Shown here in pieces: positions 35,054-46,679 of a stretch of DNA of 64,000 nt. Below the pieces are notes generated by a model. That model was not told the origin of the DNA, made no database searches, and worked only from the letters and a program-made list of their open reading frames with translations. The position numbers and the translations under genes are program-made. The DNA comes from Mesodorylaimus sp. YZB2_4 (Eukaryota > Nematoda > Enoplea > Dorylaimida > Dorylaimidae), in NCBI GenBank assembly GCA_030248295.1, contig JASANH010001439.1:1-64000 (forward strand), read 5' to 3'. How positions within the stretch are numbered: the first letter of the stretch is position 1; each line of letters begins with the position of its first letter.

Positions 35054-36533
35054 AAAAAATGAAACCCTCTTCTACACCTTCACCTTTTCAGTACAAAAAA
35101 AAAGAATCACGTTGCCAGGACCGACCACTCGTACATGGAAAGTTTGTTGCCGGAAACACGCATGCTCGCCTGCTACGCCAGCCGAAAAGCCTCGTCAAAA
35201 ACAGTAAGGCATCAGATTAGATGTGCAATCGAGGTGTTCTGGTTTAGGAACCGTTCAGGATTAGGACATTTCACCGTACTTATTATTATGAGATTGCTTT
35301 GGGAAGATTTCCTCAGTTATGACCAGATTCATGATTTACAATCATGATTAGATATTTCCCTTTTCATGAATCGAAGCGCGTAAAGCGGAACTTTTAAAAA
35401 GTGCTAACTATCTGCGAGGCGTCACGGGCTGTATCGACTGGCTTGGCTGCTGCGCGGCATCACGTACGTACGTCGATCGATTTATCAATCAGCCTACCTA
35501 AACTCGAAAGTTTAATTAATTGAAAGCTATGTATTTTGTATCCAGGGTGGACCAAAAATGTTGCATTGTCGCTCTGCTGCGATAAAAATTTTTAGTGGCT
35601 GTTGTAGCGGATTTAGGAAAGATGTGTAGTGGCTGGTAGTGGATTTCAGGTGTCCTGCCAGAGGAATTCAGTTTTCTCATCTGGCAACGCTGGGTTAAAA
35701 CACATAAATTCGTTCCTGACATACGCAACGCTCGAAGTTGAGTTAATACCAATACGCGAAACCAGTGACAAGGACGAATGCATTTTCTATAGTATAACAA
35801 ACGCACACAAAAGTCGGACCATCGCGGATGTTCTTTCATCCACCGGAGCCTTTTAAAATTCGATTAATCATTTCATGGTCGTTGTGAATTGGTGGTTTTT
35901 TTTACGCTTTCTTGTTACCTGACACGTGCTTAAAACGATTTTAAAACCTACAACTACTACTCGAGAATTGTGTGGGTATCCGCTGGTTTGCAAAGAAAGG
36001 GTTTCGCATGTTTCTTAGAACTCGTGGCGGAATGAAGAAAATGTGATTACAAAAAGCTTCTCACACAAGAAATTCGATATAAATCATTCCCATGACACAA
36101 GCTGCTCACAGTGTGCGAAATACAAAAGACACGTTTTCCCGTGCTTCCACAGATGAGAAAAAAACAAAAGCATTGTTCATATATGATAGGTTTTCACTCA
36201 TCAAATATTGAACCGAAACATCCCATGTGCAATTCTCATTACGTATAACGAACCCTATCATGAATTTACAATGAGCTAATTCATTTGGGCTTGCCCTTCC
36301 GATCCAATAACGCTGATTGCACTGAACTGAGCATGTGCAAGATATAACAAGCCCCAAACGGGCAATGCCTGTCTTGCAACTCCCTCCAGGCCACTCTTTC
36401 TTCACTAAACTACAGAAACCCTTTGGCCATCTTGTCAAATTAGGCAAGACATCTAAATTAGATCATTTCTTCTGGCTTGCTGCTTTGAATAGGACGAGTT
36501 CTGGTTTTTTTATCTTCTCTCAATCGATCGATC

Positions 36534-37565
36534 ATGTCCAACTCGACTTGCCACATCAGTCAATCCGTGATGAATGTAGCAGAGGACTTTAGATTTGGCA
36601 TATATCGTATTTTGACTGTGATCTACTTTTTCGTCGGGATAATCACCCACTTGATTTTGTTACTGGCATTCTACAAACAGTCCAGGACGCAGAGCGCGTA
36701 TGGATACCAAGTCATTTTCACAATTAGCAAAGCCTTGGAAACGTTTGCATTCGGCAGCTATTTAATAAGTGGCAAATGGTTCTATCTGGGCAATATGCAG
36801 TGGTTCGTGACTAATTATGGTCTGGTACGATACTTGGCCATCGGTCTCGGTCTGCACGTGTCCATAATCATCACGTCCCTCCTTTTGGCAGTGGCCATGG
36901 CAGCCGATCGTGTATTTGCTATAACGAAACCTATGATTTATAAAAACATAAATCATAGAAAACATCAGATTCTAGCCACAACCTTGTGTTACTGCGTGGG
37001 TTTCTTAGGTGGTAGCATGTACTTTGCCGATATGCGGGTATGGAATACAGGGGACAGGTATGAGTTACGTTTTGACCAGCAGTTAGAACATTCCATACCT
37101 GGACAAATCCTTTTTTATTTTCGACTTTTGACAAGAGTTGGAGGGGTTTTGATGTTGATCGTTCTTAATATAATAATGGTGATAGTATTTCGTAAGCGTA
37201 TGACTAAAGTAGCTACTATGACTGGTGGCCAGGGGGCCAGCATTACAGCTAAAAGTAATGAGAAAATGATATTGTGGATCAATATCTATCAAGCGTGCAT
37301 TATGATCATTAATCAAATGCCCCACACGATTTGGCAAGTCTTGTTATTTTTAGTGCCATCGGTTGAGACTTGTGAAGGTCGGTTTATTGGGCCCGCGTGT
37401 GATGGCGTCCTTATGCTCACTGACACAATTGATATCTTTATCGTTTTGATGATTAATGAAAGAATGAGGAAAATGGTTTTTAGTGCGCTGCGTTGGTTTT
37501 GTGGAAAATCGAGTGGAAATACGACTAATGCTATAATGAGTGTGCCTGCAACGAGCAGGCGATAG
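36534..37565 (+). CDS. orphan 7TM receptor, rhodopsin-like, intronless
   Basis: A single exon of 343 codons with a short N-terminus carrying one sequon (NSTC), then seven hydrophobic segments: about residues 25-47 (ILTVIYFFVGIITHLILLLAF), 58-76, 98-120 (the helix-3 region, ending MAADRVFAITKP), 142-160, 188-212, 240-262 and 275-298. ADR at the end of helix 3 stands for the usual DRY. The NPxxY region is degenerate (TIDIFIVLMIN). Intracellular loop 3 has GGQGASITAK..EKM, shared with the second receptor (GGKGASFAKE..EKV). Such loops contact G proteins. The ligand is unknown; peptide receptors are the closest general match. No intron, unlike the multi-exon enzymes nearby. Confidence 0.8.
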   Translation: MSNSTCHISQSVMNVAEDFRFGIYRILTVIYFFVGIITHLILLLAFYKQSRTQSAYGYQVIFTISKALETFAFGSYLISGKWFYLGNMQWFVTNYGLVRYLAIGLGLHVSIIITSLLLAVAMAADRVFAITKPMIYKNINHRKHQILATTLCYCVGFLGGSMYFADMRVWNTGDRYELRFDQQLEHSIPGQILFYFRLLTRVGGVLMLIVLNIIMVIVFRKRMTKVATMTGGQGASITAKSNEKMILWINIYQACIMIINQMPHTIWQVLLFLVPSVETCEGRFIGPACDGVLMLTDTIDIFIVLMINERMRKMVFSALRWFCGKSSGNTTNAIMSVPATSRR

Positions 37566-39101
37566 GTTCTTATCATTTTTCGGTATATTGTGTCGAATCG
37601 AGTGTTTTTATGTTGATATCATGATATCAGTGGGGGGGGGTCGTCAAATGTCTCATGATCAGTAAGTCGATTACCCTACAGCTTCTAGTATAGAGCCAGG
37701 GGAGATGGACAATACCCTTCCACTCGCCATGGCCCGCTCGATTGACGGAGGTCACAGCCGCAACGAGACCCTGTGGCACATGTGAATAGTCAGTGGAGCG
37801 GTGATATGTCTCACTGTCAGCCGAATATGCCGTTCTTTTTTTGTAGTCTGACTGAAAAGTGCTTCTATATTCTAAGCTATATTGTACGGTTGTTTTACTG
37901 TAGCTATGGAGATCCTGCCTGATGCTCTGGTGTTTTTTTTATCGCTCTTTTCGTTCCCTGCGGGTTCTGTATAGTTTCAGTAAAGATTTCGCACCACTGT
38001 AGTTCGAGATGCGCTTAGATGAATGCACTTTGACATGCCAGTCATACTACATTGCTAATAGCCGCTCACTGTCCAAAACTATCTTAGAACAAGTGCGCAA
38101 TGTGTGAAAAAATGTACTATGTGAAAGGAAAATGCAGTATGGTATACAAGGTCTCGTTTTGGCGACCTAAAATCGGCGACCATGGAGAGCAAACAGGCAA
38201 GAGCATCATCGCTGAAAGATCCGGAAGAAAGAGATTCCATGCCAAATGTGGGGCACATCACAGACGTGGACCATGATGACTTGTGCGGCTAGGCGGTCCC
38301 AAGCTGTGGAATACTGCAGCTAGAATACCACTACCCCGGGCACTAATCTTCGACCTCTTCTCTGCGCAGTGGGAAGTGTAACATGTGCCTGGAGCCGGCA
38401 GTGTGCCCATCAATTGGCACAAGTGGAACGTAGTCAACCTCTCAGGTTGATGCTACCAGTCTTAGACTGCTAAAGGTCAGAGACTGCTGCTCAGAGTTTT
38501 GTGCGGAGTGCCTAAGCTCCCCGAAGCACCATCTACGCGCCACAAGGATTCGTCCGACGGGAGTCAGGCGTCTAGACTCAGGAGGCAACACCAGGCAGGA
38601 CGTAGGTGGTAGGCGCGTGTTACAGAAGCTTATGCGCGATGGCAGAGCCACATGATGACTTTGGCTGGTTTTTGGCGGGTGCAGCGGCATATTCTTTTCT
38701 CCATATCGGCCATTGGGTTGTCATCCTCGCGATCGTTTATCACTTTTTTACACCCTCATCTTAACAGCATGCTTTTGCCTGACAGGCCCATCCTATCACC
38801 TCAGGTTGGCAACCGCGTTTCCGTGCACTTCGCTCGTTTTTCCGATCGTCATGGCCATTCCCACCAACTCATCTATCTTCGCGTTATCAGCTTACAGCTC
38901 AATCATTTTTCCATGGCGATTGTAATGCAGCACTAACAGATGGCCAATATATCACTATAACTACAAATGTCTCATTCGGGGGGTTTCAACAGCAATTTGC
39001 ACATAGGGGCTTGCATTTTTAAAAGATCAGAGACAAAAGTTGCAGTCTGTTCCAAGGTTGGCAAGCAAATACTGTACCTGCACCTGGCAGTCCGAAAGGT
39101 C
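37566..39101. other. intergenic stretch with the duplicated upstream block of the lectin pair
   Basis: No supported gene. At about 38650-38935 a hydrophobic, membrane-like reading (GHWVVILAIVYHFFTPS in one frame, ILTACFCLTG and FPIVMAIPTN in the next) resembles the block at about 43010-43330, which precedes the second lectin gene. The common words are GCGATCGT.TATCACTT.TTTACA..CTCATC and ATCATGG.CAT. It may be a decayed membrane-protein gene carried with the duplication. Confidence 0.35.
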
Positions 39102-40180
39102 ATGGATTGTATTCGACGATTCGTGATATTGTTTGTGATCATGGGCATATTAGCATGTGCCATTGGTATGTTGTCTTGGAAGTTTCCCACAGAATAGCTC
39201 ACTGTTGAATTTGGGTGACCCCCTAGCTGAGAAAATGAAGCACGAGGCAGCCAAAACTCCATTTAAGGGCAAGACGCGAGCAAAGTATGCCAGACACCCA
39301 ATATATTTCACAAGACGTGTGCTGATATCGGCGGCCTTATTGACGGTGGCCGATGTTTCTTCGTGACCAAGGTGTCGGTCAATTGGCCAACTGCTTTCAA
39401 CGTTTGCGCATCCCACGGAGCAGCATTGGCACAAATTCACACTCAAAGCGAATGGAATCTTATCACAAGTTTTGTAAGCCATGATTTTTTCGCACAGTAA
39501 TTTGTTTATATGCTCTCATTGAAAGATGAACGAACCGCTATGGCTGGCGCTTCGAAGATCATTTCAAGTCAGCGGGGCTCCATGCTGTATTACATCCAAC
39601 ACAACATACTGGTATGACTATTGGAAGGATAGTCCTGATCAGGAACCAACCTCAGTGAGAGCTGGAGATACCTGGGCACAATATCACGCTTGCGACGATA
39701 GGCAGGTGTTCAACGACCCGACTGAAGCGTGTATTGGCGCCCACAAATCAAAACTCAATGATGCTCCTTGTCTGACATATCATTATCTTCCTCTTTGCCA
39801 ATATACAAGTGAGTTCAACCTGTCACTGCCAGGTTTTTTATCTTGCCTACAATCACTCTACAGTAAGTTTTCTCGACACTCGGCTCTGACGCTTTTTATG
39901 TGCGGTACCTTTTTCAGACCGAGCCCAACACTTCCGCATGTCAGATGCATGCTTGGACGAAAATCCGATCGATATGATAGTAGCAGGCAATCCTCAAACA
40001 TGCGCCGAGGTATGTTCAGACCAAATATGGTGTCGTAGTTTCAATTTCATCCGAGACAGCAATCAGATCAATGGAGTCTGTCAGTTGTTCTCGAGGTCCA
40101 TCAATGACCCGGGGACGATGCGTCCAAGGACAAAGAACGCCACTGAGCACAATTGTCACCATTACAATTACGTGATCTGA
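39102..40180 (+). CDS. secreted C-type lectin + PAN/apple protein, copy 1
   Basis: Four exons: 39102-39165, 39268-39473, 39526-39808 and 39918-40180 (64, 206, 283 and 263 bases; phases 1, 0, 1), giving 271 aa. MDCIRRFVILFVIMGILACA is a signal peptide or signal anchor. The CTLD runs from about residue 29 (VCQTPNIFHKTCAD, GRCFFVTKVSVNWPTAF, VCASHGAALAQIHTQSEWNL) to about residue 184 (WLALRRSF, TYWYDYWKD, CLTYHYLPLCQY). No EPN or QPD sugar motif is evident, so sugar binding cannot be assumed. A PAN/apple-like domain follows: SDACLDENP, CAEVCSDQIWCRSFNF, CQLFSRSI, ending HNCHHYNYVI. The start was chosen because copy 2 starts at the same place. Such proteins often act in innate recognition or adhesion. 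Confidence 0.85.
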
Positions 40181-40660
40181 TAAACAGAGTGGCCTGAAAT
40201 ATTGATAATGCGTTTGACATTCGTTTGGCCTGTCGGAGTGCGATTATATCTCAAACTTAGTAAAATACGCCCCTTTCTAGCTACGGTTGGTTGTGTACGA
40301 AATATGCATGCATAAACTTTGTATACACATACATTGAAAATACTTGAGTATACAATATGCATACACATTTCACAATAATATGGAAAGTATACAATACACA
40401 ACGGGGTGCAGTATATACCTTACAATGTATACTACTGTACTGTATGTAACTGACGATAAGAAGGTCAGCGAGCCCAGCTTGTTTATTGCGTCTCGCAAAA
40501 TATAGCGTTGTGACATTTAGTGCTTTTTTCTGTGCATTAATGAAATTTCTCAGGAGTTTCATTATTTGCTCAAAAAAATCAACAAAAATTGGAATAACGA
40601 CCCACATTCTATGTCCCACTCACAAGGAAACAGCCAACTGTGATTTTGGAAAAACTAAAA
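40181..40660. other. AT-rich intergenic stretch
   Basis: Low-complexity GTATACA/ATACATT-type sequence at about 40290-40450; no gene is seen. Confidence 0.4.
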
Positions 40661-40669
40661 ATCGTGCTT

Positions 40670-41870
40670 TGCTGCTAGGTGCAAAATGTAGCAAAATATC
40701 GGACCCGTCTGGTTTGGCGTATATGGCGTTAACGATAACGATATTGTGCCGTCAACGACATCTTTTCATCGTCGTTAACGAAATGATAACGATATTTGTC
40801 CTAGAAAACAATATGATATCGGTAATTATACCCTTACTTCTGAGCTACAAATTTTTTAATTTCGCGCGCTTTAATTTACGCTATTAAGCACGATCGCAGG
40901 ATATTGCTGTACGTAAATGAAGCGCTGCATCAGTCGCCCAGAACCCTCACATTTTTCCCGACCCAAATACTGTACCTGTGTCAGAAAGCACCCGCATTGC
41001 TGGAGTGTCTGCAGTAGAATGTCAGCAGTTTTCTCAAAGATGTCAAAGAAGATTACTGAAAAAGCGAGCAGAAAGTTAAAAAACTGATGGTTATTCAAAA
41101 GGGCATGTTGACAGAATTTTATGAGACTTGTGTTTGGACGTCAGGTCTGACTTTGCACTTGCATATTAAAATTTACAAATTAATCCTATAACTATGTAGC
41201 ACGCACAGATCACATCCTCAATCAAATGATCCTCCAAAAATGTTAAAGGAAGCTTGAGAGCGACCATGAATCTTGCAGTCCTTCTCCTTGGTGTCGGTGC
41301 TGCTTGTGCAATGGTGGACAATAATGGGCAAGGTGATTGGCCATTAGGGAAAGTTAGCCAGCGAGCCAGATTCCATGGATATGAATGCAGATTCCGCTGC
41401 AATTCGCTCAATAAAGTAGACCCTAGTGTGTGCAGCCACAACCAGAACGCAGGAGCATCATCATCTGGACAAGGCGACCGACCAAGTTGCAGCAATGGGG
41501 GCGGGGTCTCGGAAACAATCAACTGGCGGACATCCTTGAAGGCGGCAAGCCCGCTGTTTCTCTGCTTCTTCTCCACTGTTTCTCTACAGTGCTCAGGAGT
41601 CCAGCGGGAGCAGTGCCAGATACCTGAGGACTGGAGCCACCGGCGGTGCTTCAGCTGGAGTCCAGCGGAACTCCAGCCAGCACAAGACTCCTGAACTTAC
41701 TGAAAAGCAATATTGCGATTTTTCCGCAAAAAATAACTATATTTAACGCGTTAACAATATCTTTCAGGAACCCGTTAACGATTAACGATAACGATATTTT
41801 TTTGGGATATCGATAACAAACGATAACGATATCAACTTCCTGTAACGATAAATACCTTAGTCTGGTCCTA
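40670..41870 (-). mobile_element. possible hAT-type DNA transposon relic
   Basis: Clusters of GTTAACGATAACGATAT words lie on both sides (about 40727-40826 and 41745-41860), like the subterminal repeats of hAT elements. Between them a minus-strand frame (about 41576-41166) reads LGSTLLSELQRNL, then ARWLTFPNGQSPCPLLSTIAQ, which resembles the hAT C-terminal dimerisation region (ELxxYL, WW..N...FP.L...A). The rest is not recognisable, and there are no clear end repeats or target-site duplication. The overlapping plus-strand frame from 41254 is then a shadow. Weakly supported. Confidence 0.35.
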
Positions 41871-41939
41871 CCCTGGTCCTTCAATTTCTGTATCCTACTA
41901 TAAGCTTTTCTCAGTGCATTATCGCTCATCCATGGTTGA

Positions 41940-42175
41940 ACCTGGCCAACTGGTCAGGAGCGGCCAGCAGATTTTTTGAGTTCTTCTGTTTTTTTCAGAG
42001 TAAGGGGCTCTTAAAATCGAACCCTGAAACCTGAACACCGAGTTCGAAAACAGTACTGCGTTTTTCTCAGCACTCGGATTTCTTGTCACAAGGAAATTCT
42101 AAAATTCGTAGGACTTTCGGCGCTGACCATGGCTGAAAAGTTGGCCAAATGCTAATACTTTGTAAGCAGCTTTTA
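41940..42175. mobile_element. second full copy of the TGGTCAGC-type MITE
   Basis: Left end TGGCCAACTGGTCAGGAGCGGCCAGC and right end GCTGACCATGG..AGTTGGCCAA..CTAATACTTTGTAAGCAG pair with each other, and match the element at 5624-5922 in layout and size. It has no coding frame. Confidence 0.5.
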
Positions 42176-43564
42176 TTTGCACCTAGCGACAAATATCAAT
42201 TCCTGGCGTCGCCAAGATCATCTTTCGAGGTGTCGAAGTTTCCTTGTCAGGCCCATGCATTTCACGTGGGAAAGCACATGGATACATGTGAACCCAGTGG
42301 AATACATCATGGAACTCCAACTTTCAGGAACCTAGGGTGCGATTCTTCAAGTTTGGAAAATGGTGTTGCATTAATCGGAACTTCCGTCAAGTGTCTAGCG
42401 CTCGTTTGCAGAGGTTTCGAGGTGGCAATTTGTCATCTGATATAACTCCAGCTAGGAACCACTTCACATTTATAAAAAACGCCAAAAAGTTTTTCCAGAA
42501 GAAAACTCTTAGGTTGCTTTGTCATTGCAACATTGTTGATAAAAACTTTGCATGCTTTAAATTATAATTTGTTTTTTAGTGCAGAACAAAAAGTTTGAAA
42601 TACTTTTGGAATACACAAAATGGGTTTTTTCACTATAGGAGGTTATTGAGGTATGCGCAAATGTGGTGTGCCGTACCGAAAATTCACGGAATCAGTCAGG
42701 TATGTACTATGTCTGGTCACATACCTCTAGTACGAACGAGACTTGCGATCAGCAGATCCTAACAGAGGATGGAAATTTCTGAACTCAGGATCCTATGGAA
42801 TTGTTTTTATATAACCGGAGACTGCCAGCAAGCATAATGTAGGTGGTATGCCCAGTCAGGGATACCCTGGAGCATACATCTTTTCATGATGGGAGGCGTA
42901 ATCCAAAATGTGTTCAGGCGGACAAGCGAGTTTCTACCATTCAGTTTTTTTGACCTGTTTGCAACAGTGTGTAGCTTCTTAGTGTCATGTTTGAAAATGG
43001 TTTGGACGTCGGTTGCTGACTTTGTCATCTGCGCAATCGTCCATCACTTCTTTACACTCTCATCGCTCTTTTGTACATTCCATTCCATATCACTTCTATT
43101 GGGTTGAAAGCTACGTCTCTGCTCTTGCCCGCCTTCGAGACAATCATGATCATCCCCCCCCCCCTAGCATATCTATTCTCGCTATCCATTCTTCCCATCA
43201 TCCATTCTTACCAAGTCCATCGGAGCTAAAAGCTCCATCATCTGGCCATGAGGATGCTGATTTTCAACGCAATACAATGAAACGGCCATTACCTTTTTTG
43301 ATGGGTCGAGCCATCATATCTTTCGATAGCACTCTAGTGATTCCTTTATATTGCTGATGGTATGGAGTGATTATGAGCAATATAAAGATGATCACTATGA
43401 CTACCGCTGTCTCGTTCATTGGCTTCTTTAGGAGTCATAGGGTTTTCACGGAGCTAGGTGAACAAAGCGCATTATTTCGCTGAGGGCGGAGCGAAACCAA
43501 GCTCCACAGCCTGTTTGGAGGTGTTAGGCGAATACTATGCTTGGACTTGGCTAGTCGAAAAGCA
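42176..43564. other. intergenic stretch upstream of lectin copy 2
   Basis: No supported gene. It includes the block at about 43010-43330 shared with the region upstream of lectin copy 1, and a C-run at about 43151-43164. Confidence 0.35.
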
Positions 43565-44633
43565 ATGCATTACAATCGACAATTTGTGATATTGCTTGCT
43601 ATCATGGGCATCTTGGCATGTGTCGCTGGTAAACTTTACTCTATCAGGCCTTGGGGGTCCTGAGAAGAAAAGGCCACACCTGACTTTGGACGATCCACTA
43701 ACCAAACAATGGGACATAAGGTAAATCTGAAAACCATTTTAGGCCAAAACGCGACCAAAGGATGTCAGGAACCTGATGTATTCAATAAGACATGCGCTGA
43801 TATCGGTGGCCTTGTTGACGGTGGTCGATGTTTCTTCTTGACCAATGTGTCGGTGAATTGGCCATCTGCTTTCAACGTTTGCGCATCCCACGGAGCAGCA
43901 CTGGCACAAATTCACACTGAAAGCGAATGGAATCTGATAAATAATTTTGTGAGCCATCATTTTTTTGCACAGTAATTTGTTTATAGCTTCACATGAACAG
44001 ATGATTCTTATAGAAAAACAAACTGCTCTGGCTGGCACTTCGGAGATCATTTAAAGTCAGCGGGGCTACATGCTCTATTACATCCAACACAACGTACTGG
44101 TATGACTCTAGGACGAATAATCCTGATCAGGAACCAACGTCAGTGAGAGCTGGGGATACGTGGGCACAATATCATGCTTGTGACGATAGGCAGGCGTCGA
44201 ATGACGCGACTGAAGCTTGTATTGTGGCCTACAATTATAAACTTGGTGATGTCGATTGCCTAAGATTTAATTATTTCCCTCTTTGCCAATATACAAGTAA
44301 GTCTTATCTGCCAGCGACTAGCTCACTCAGCAGTGCCTACGCTGAACGAAGCGCACGTGGCTCGTTTCAGATCGTGCCCAGCACTACCGAAAGTCAGATG
44401 CATGCTTGGCCGAAAATCCGATCGAAACGCTGCAAGCAGAAAGTCCTCGAAAGTGCGCCGAGGCTTGTTCAGACAAAATTTGGTGTCGCAGTTTCAATTT
44501 CATGGAAGATAGCGTTCGGAATGATAAGAAATGCCAGTTGTTCTCGAGGTCAATCAATGACCCGTGGACGATGCGTCCAAGGACAAAGAACGCAACTGAG
44601 TACAATTGTTACCATTACAATTACGTGATCTGA
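43565..44633 (+). CDS. secreted C-type lectin + PAN/apple protein, copy 2
   Basis: Four exons: 43565-43628, 43743-43948, 44014-44296 and 44371-44633. All four have the same length and phase as in copy 1, so the protein is again 271 aa. The signal segment is MHYNRQFVILLAIMGILACV. The CTLD has GCQEPDVFNKTCAD, GRCFFLTNVSVNWPSAF, VCASHGAALAQIHTESEWNL, LWLALRRSFKVSG and CLRFNYFPLCQY. The PAN part has SDACLAENPIETL, CAEACSDKIWCRSFNF and CQLFSRSI, ending YNCYHYNYVI. Copy 2 lies 3.4 kb after copy 1 in the same direction. Divergence between them is concentrated in the mid-CTLD segment (SRTNNPDQ versus YWKDSPDQ) and the linker, while frames stay intact: both seem under selection. An AATAAA follows at 44733. 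Confidence 0.86.
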
Positions 44634-44732
44634 TGAGCCGATGACCTGGAATGTTCATAGTACGTTGTGACGCAGATGTGCGATCAGCAATCAAAATCAG
44701 TATGATAAGCCCTTTCCTAACACTGAAAATCG

Positions 44733-44738
44733 AATAAA
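44733..44738 (+). terminator. poly(A) signal AATAAA for lectin copy 2
   Basis: AATAAA lies 100 bases after the stop codon at 44633. Confidence 0.45.
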
Positions 44739-45849
44739 ATCGATCGAAAATCAAGCCTTAACCCGTAGTTGATCGAACTCTTGGGTCCACAGACCCAACG
44801 CATGTTATAACACAGGGCGAAACGGTTTTATCTGCATATCTCGACAACCAGCCATTATTTTGCAAAACCGCTTGAAAGTAACATAGGTTGATAGGTAGGA
44901 CATGCTAGTACCAAAATTTATCGAAATCGATCGAGCGGTTCCCAAACGGCGGCCCGAAAACCCCAAAAAAGTGCCCAAAAACAATAATAACTTCAATTGA
45001 AACATGAATCGTACGAAAGGGAGAACTATCTTCTAGCACAGGCATCGTACAGCTGCTACTTGATGCTGCAACCAGTCGGACCAACTGAGGGTTAAAATAA
45101 GCAGCAAACTATGAGGCTGGTTTTATAGACAATTACCCATTCTCGTTTTGCATAAAATTTGAATTTCCTGTCCCTTAGGTGTTCATGACAGTTTAACATA
45201 ACCTGTGAGCGTCCAGTCTTCAAACAGTTCTCTGTGCCAACGCTGCTCTTTGCACAAAAGCAACATTTCTTGGGCCCTTTTTTAAAGAATTAAGATCATA
45301 AACTAACGGAAATTCTTTTAAAAAATTAAAATTAATCATTTTACGAGACCTGAAAGAAATTGCGCACCGAAATGTTTTTGATGCACTCTTCTTTTTAATA
45401 ATATAACCACTTTCAAAGAGGCTAAAGGTAAACTATGGAGCATTCTGGGAAGGAACATTCGTCCTTCACTTCTGAGCGATCATTTTTCGCTCCCTCCAGC
45501 TGCATCTCGAGCGATCCAATTATCAGCGTCCTGTACTGTATATCTTATCCAAACATAAAGCTATGTCCTTTTTTACATAAGCTAGATTGACTGACCATGC
45601 GGACTGGATCTTGGGAGAAAATTAATTATGAATTTTCTGAACCATGGACAGCTTATTAGCATTCAGTCAAGGAGCGAAACTCAATTCACATAAGGCACAA
45701 TTACGCAAGTGCACAATAACTCATGCGTTTTGTAGACCCTCCTGATTTCATTTCGACACCTCTCAAACTGATCTGCTGTCAAAATTTTTAAAAATGAACG
45801 AAAGCTCGCTGTCGTTTTTGTGGATGTGAGAGACTCGCGCGGCGCGTGT
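44739..45849. other. intergenic stretch, nothing recognised
   Basis: No coding signal, repeat family or RNA gene that I can support. Confidence 0.35.
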
Positions 45850-46375
45850 TCAGTCACTGGTCACTTGCCCCATCGGCATTCTCTCATGCTTGTTGTGCAT
45901 GTACAATTGGCGACGCTTATATTCAGAGGAAAAGTTTTTTTATTTTAATATTTGTCATACCATGCTTGGATTTATTCTTCAACATAACCTTCATCATTAA
46001 CGAATTGGGTTCAATATTGATTGAACCAATCACTATCGGACCATAAAACAATTGACAAGCAGAAAAGTTTGACTTCAGACGAAAATCAAGCAGCAGAAGA
46101 ACCAAAGATTACATCGATTACATCTTTACTTAAATTTTTTTGCTACATTTTTTGTCTTGAAACAGCTTCCTTATTGTTTTTGCGCAGCCACAGCTTACAA
46201 CTCTTCATCATAATGGTTTTGATGGTTAAAAATATACCAGTGCCGTCATTTTTATTCCATGATAGTAAGCGATATCCTCGAATGTATATCGCATAGTTTT
46301 AATTTTTACTTCTACCTGCTTTTTAGCAGACTGGTGAGACAAGAGTTTTTTGATTTTTTTAAACGTGTGAGAACT
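45850..46375 (+). pseudogene. decayed 7TM receptor, relative of the one at 47338
   Basis: Broken frames match the intact receptor 1.4 kb downstream. FFILIFVIPCLDLFFNITFI and IEPITIGP match its helix-2 region; EEPKITSITSLL matches its loop-3/helix-6 start; VSDILECISHSFNFYFYLLF and FFDFFKRVR match its helix 7 and tail. The part corresponding to helices 3-5 is missing: about 60 bases separate segments that are some 150 residues apart in the intact gene. Frameshifts also separate the blocks. A tandem duplicate that has died. Confidence 0.75.
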
Positions 46376-46679
46376 ATTTTGATACATGCACATAAAGTCT
46401 GGCATCGCCAACATATATATACTGTTGATATTATAAGCGCCCCCTATTTCAGCGAATTTTATTCTTTTTTACTGAATGTACAGTAAATGTAAAAACATGA
46501 ATAAATATTTTCGAGCGCCTGGAGCGCCTTTTTTTTTGACTCGCTTGGAGAAATAGGATAAAAGGGTGCAAATGAGTATGCTTTCACTTATTGATGAGTT
46601 TTACATGCTACAGTGATTTCTCCAAATATTTGCGCCACCTGTGCATAAAAACCTACTCAGCATATCCGCATTTTTTAGC

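Larger units (their letters stand above)
34231..35705. repeat. nested repeats: inverted arms around direct repeats and a hairpin
   Basis: The outer arms, about 34231-34330 and 35600-35705, are inverted and diverged (AGCGTTGCCAGA versus TCTGGCAACGCT, plus GGAATTC and GTAGTGG words). Inside, two direct copies at 34737-34853 and 35055-35157 share TTCTACGCCTTCACCTTTTC and CACGTTGCCAGGACCGACC. Between these is a 205-base segment (34849-35053) that recurs at 46971-47175. No coding potential is apparent. It looks like a composite of non-autonomous elements. Confidence 0.5.

Noticed and set aside
41254-41694. Secreted-looking 146-codon plus-strand frame
   Set aside because: It overlaps a minus-strand frame with hAT-like words and has no splice or poly(A) support.
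43629-43742. Two tiny introns of 19 and 22 bases in lectin copy 2
   Set aside because: A single intron 43629-43742 keeps phase and matches copy 1 exactly, so tiny introns are not needed.
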